A stretch of DNA of 14,451 nt from Tateyamaria sp. (lineage in GTDB: Bacteria; Pseudomonadota; Alphaproteobacteria; Rhodobacterales; Rhodobacteraceae), in assembly GCA_018668195.1 (NCBI GenBank), contig JABITU010000256.1:1-14451 (forward strand). Reading direction: 5' to 3'. Position 1 is the stretch's first letter. Each line of letters begins with the position of its first letter. The notes beneath the pieces were generated by a model, which saw nothing but the letters and a program-made list of their open reading frames with translations, was not told the origin of the DNA and did no database searches. Below are positions 12,992-14,451 of the stretch, in pieces. Made by a program: the position numbers and the translations under genes.

Positions 12992-14451
12992 TAACTTACT
13001 GCAACGTGTGCCTCAAACAAAAACGCGGCAAGGGCCTTTTCGACCATAGGGACCGATGATCGATTTTGGGCGGGAAGCACTACGTTGACACACAGACCCC
13101 GCGGACCGCCCGCCACCACATGGACATCTGTATCGGCAAGTTTCATTTCGTCTCGAAGGAGTTTCGAAATGACAATCTTGGCCGCATCACATCGCAGGTT
13201 TGGTTTGAAAATCTTGCCAACCGACGTCAAGGGTATCTCATCAATAACATTGATAACCTTCGGCCAGGCAGGCCGTTCATCAATATTTTCCTGAGCATGA
13301 GCCATGAGGTCTTCTGCGCTGAACTCAGCGTTCGGGTGGACTTGAACAAAACACATCGGCAATTCACCAGCATATGCGTCGGGCATGCCTACCGCCGCCG
13401 CCAGCGCTACCGCGGGGTGCGTGCTCATGGCATTTTCAATCATTGTCGGATCAATGTTGTGGCCGCTTCGGATGATCAGGTCTTTGGACCGCCCCGCGAC
13501 ATAAAGACAACCCTGAGCGTCCTTATATCCCAAGTCACCAGAATTCAGAGCCCCATCTGAAAATACACCCACATTGTGCGACGGATCTTTGTATCCGGGA
13601 GAGACATGATCACCTCGAATTACAATCACGCCAATTTCATCGACGTCGCAGACCCCTCCGAGGCTGCCATCGGCCTCAAGCTTCAAAACATCGACCTGCG
13701 TATAGGGAAGCGCCCAGCCGACAGACCCTGTTGTGCCTTGCCCGCTGACAGGATCCATGCTGATCAGTCCAGAGGCTTCGGTCATTCCCAAAATCTCGAA
13801 CAGAGTTGTGCCCGTGACATCCTTGAATCTCTGCCCAACGGCAGGCGGCAGCAGCGATGCCCCGGTCACCCCTGCGCGCACGGCGCTTATGTCGTAATCG
13901 CCCAGTGGTGTCTGCAAAACCGCACCAATTGCGGTCGGCACGCCTGCGACCAACGTCACCTTGTGATCTGAGACCAGTCTCCAAAATCCTTCGACGATGG
14001 CAGGGTTGCGCAGACCGGCAGGTGTCATCACCAACAATTCTATCCCCGCCATAAATCCACTCAGGCCTGCGACAATGGTTCCTGCCACGTGAAACAGCGG
14101 AAAAGTAGCCGTCAGCACATCGGCTGAGGTGTAGCCGCACATTGCGGCACCACCAAAAGCTGCAACAAGTTGGCTGCGGTGCGTATGCGCGACAAGCTTG
14201 GGGACACCGGTTGTGCCACCGGTATGAAAATAAGCGGCAAGGTCATCACCACTGCGCGCTTGTCCAAATGTCAGATGGTCGGCGGGCTGACCCATCAATG
14301 CAGCGCCAAGGTCGATCACGCCTTCTTGTTCAGGTGTACCCGGCGGCGACACACGCACCAGCAGCAGCTCGGGGATTTGCGCGCGCAGTTCCAGCGCCTT
14401 TTCCCAAATATCGAGCTGCGGATGCGGCCCCAGAGCAACGAGTACCTTGGC
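12991..14451 (-). CDS. AMP-forming acyl-CoA synthetase/ligase, C-terminal part (5' end outside window)
   Basis: The minus frame is open from the window edge to TAG at 12993-12991, giving 486 residues; an internal GTG at 14358 is not the real start because the frame and homologous sequence continue upstream (AKVLVALGPHPQLDIW). The family (ANL adenylating enzymes) activates a carboxylic acid to an acyl-AMP and then to a CoA thioester. Visible motifs are the phosphate loop HTGGTTGVPK (14197-14226), FEILGMTEASG, SGDLGYKDAQGCLYVAGRSKDLI with RSGHNIDP, and the adenylation Lys in TSVGKIFKP (codon 13213-13215). After that Lys come 73 more residues, a longer tail than usual, including VHVVAGGPRGLCVNV; this suits a subfamily of about 630 residues, so about 140 N-terminal residues lie outside. 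The acid substrate is unknown. The stop codon is shared with the end of a MITE-like element. Confidence 0.92.
   Translation of the reverse strand, partial: AKVLVALGPHPQLDIWEKALELRAQIPELLLVRVSPPGTPEQEGVIDLGAALMGQPADHLTFGQARSGDDLAAYFHTGGTTGVPKLVAHTHRSQLVAAFGGAAMCGYTSADVLTATFPLFHVAGTIVAGLSGFMAGIELLVMTPAGLRNPAIVEGFWRLVSDHKVTLVAGVPTAIGAVLQTPLGDYDISAVRAGVTGASLLPPAVGQRFKDVTGTTLFEILGMTEASGLISMDPVSGQGTTGSVGWALPYTQVDVLKLEADGSLGGVCDVDEIGVIVIRGDHVSPGYKDPSHNVGVFSDGALNSGDLGYKDAQGCLYVAGRSKDLIIRSGHNIDPTMIENAMSTHPAVALAAAVGMPDAYAGELPMCFVQVHPNAEFSAEDLMAHAQENIDERPAWPKVINVIDEIPLTSVGKIFKPNLRCDAAKIVISKLLRDEMKLADTDVHVVAGGPRGLCVNVVLPAQNRSSVPMVEKALAAFLFEAHVAVS

Noticed and set aside
1..14451. tRNA, rRNA, CRISPR array, riboswitch or prophage attachment site
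   Set aside because: I saw no cloverleaf with GGTTCGA-type loop, no regularly spaced direct repeats, no conserved riboswitch core and no integrase; the only mobile DNA is the short MITE-like element.

Overview
The window looks like chromosomal DNA of an alphaproteobacterium, most likely a marine member of the Rhodobacterales (roseobacter group). This rests on the overall protein similarity I recognise (PepN N-terminus, the photolyase subfamily, the LacI subfamily, the 630-residue-type acyl-CoA ligase), a moderately high GC content, and compact operons with GGAG-type ribosome binding sites. I could not run any search, so the taxonomic placement is inference.

Layout. (1) Bases 1-918, minus: the N-terminal 306 residues of a cryptochrome/photolyase-family flavoprotein that runs off the left edge. 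(2) Bases 1065-4868, plus, probably one transcription unit: aminopeptidase N (pepN), a short-chain dehydrogenase/reductase, and a small two-helix membrane protein tightly coupled to it. (3) Bases 5116-6165, minus: a LacI-family repressor, lower in GC than its neighbours. (4) Bases 6349-12459, plus: a six-gene carbohydrate operon made of a periplasmic sugar-binding protein, two CUT1 permeases, an MsmK/UgpC-type ATPase, a TIM-barrel sugar isomerase/epimerase and a Gfo/Idh/MocA dehydrogenase. (5) Bases 12460-12990: a gene-free convergent spacer with hairpins and a 262-bp MITE-like element. (6) Bases 12991-14451, minus: the C-terminal 486 residues of an AMP-forming acyl-CoA ligase that runs off the right edge.

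How it works together. The repressor and the sugar operon are divergently transcribed from a 183-bp region. That region holds two tandem palindromes with a central CG (CTAAATCGATATAG and CTATAACGATATAG, exactly 20 bp apart) overlapping the predicted -10 and start region of the sugar operon, which is the expected layout for LacI-type repression. The transporter most resembles the Gts (glucose/mannose) branch of CUT1 systems. It is joined to an isomerase/epimerase plus an oxidoreductase, a pairing reminiscent of the E. coli YcjR/YcjS pair that works on 3-keto-glucosides. The best reading is a repressor-controlled module for import and oxidation/epimerisation of a glucose-like sugar or glucoside; the substrate cannot be read from the sequence.

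The most unusual local observation is the MITE-like element. It has 31-bp terminal inverted repeats and a TA duplication, and it landed in the TAG stop codon of the acyl-CoA ligase gene, where its terminal G rebuilds the same stop codon.
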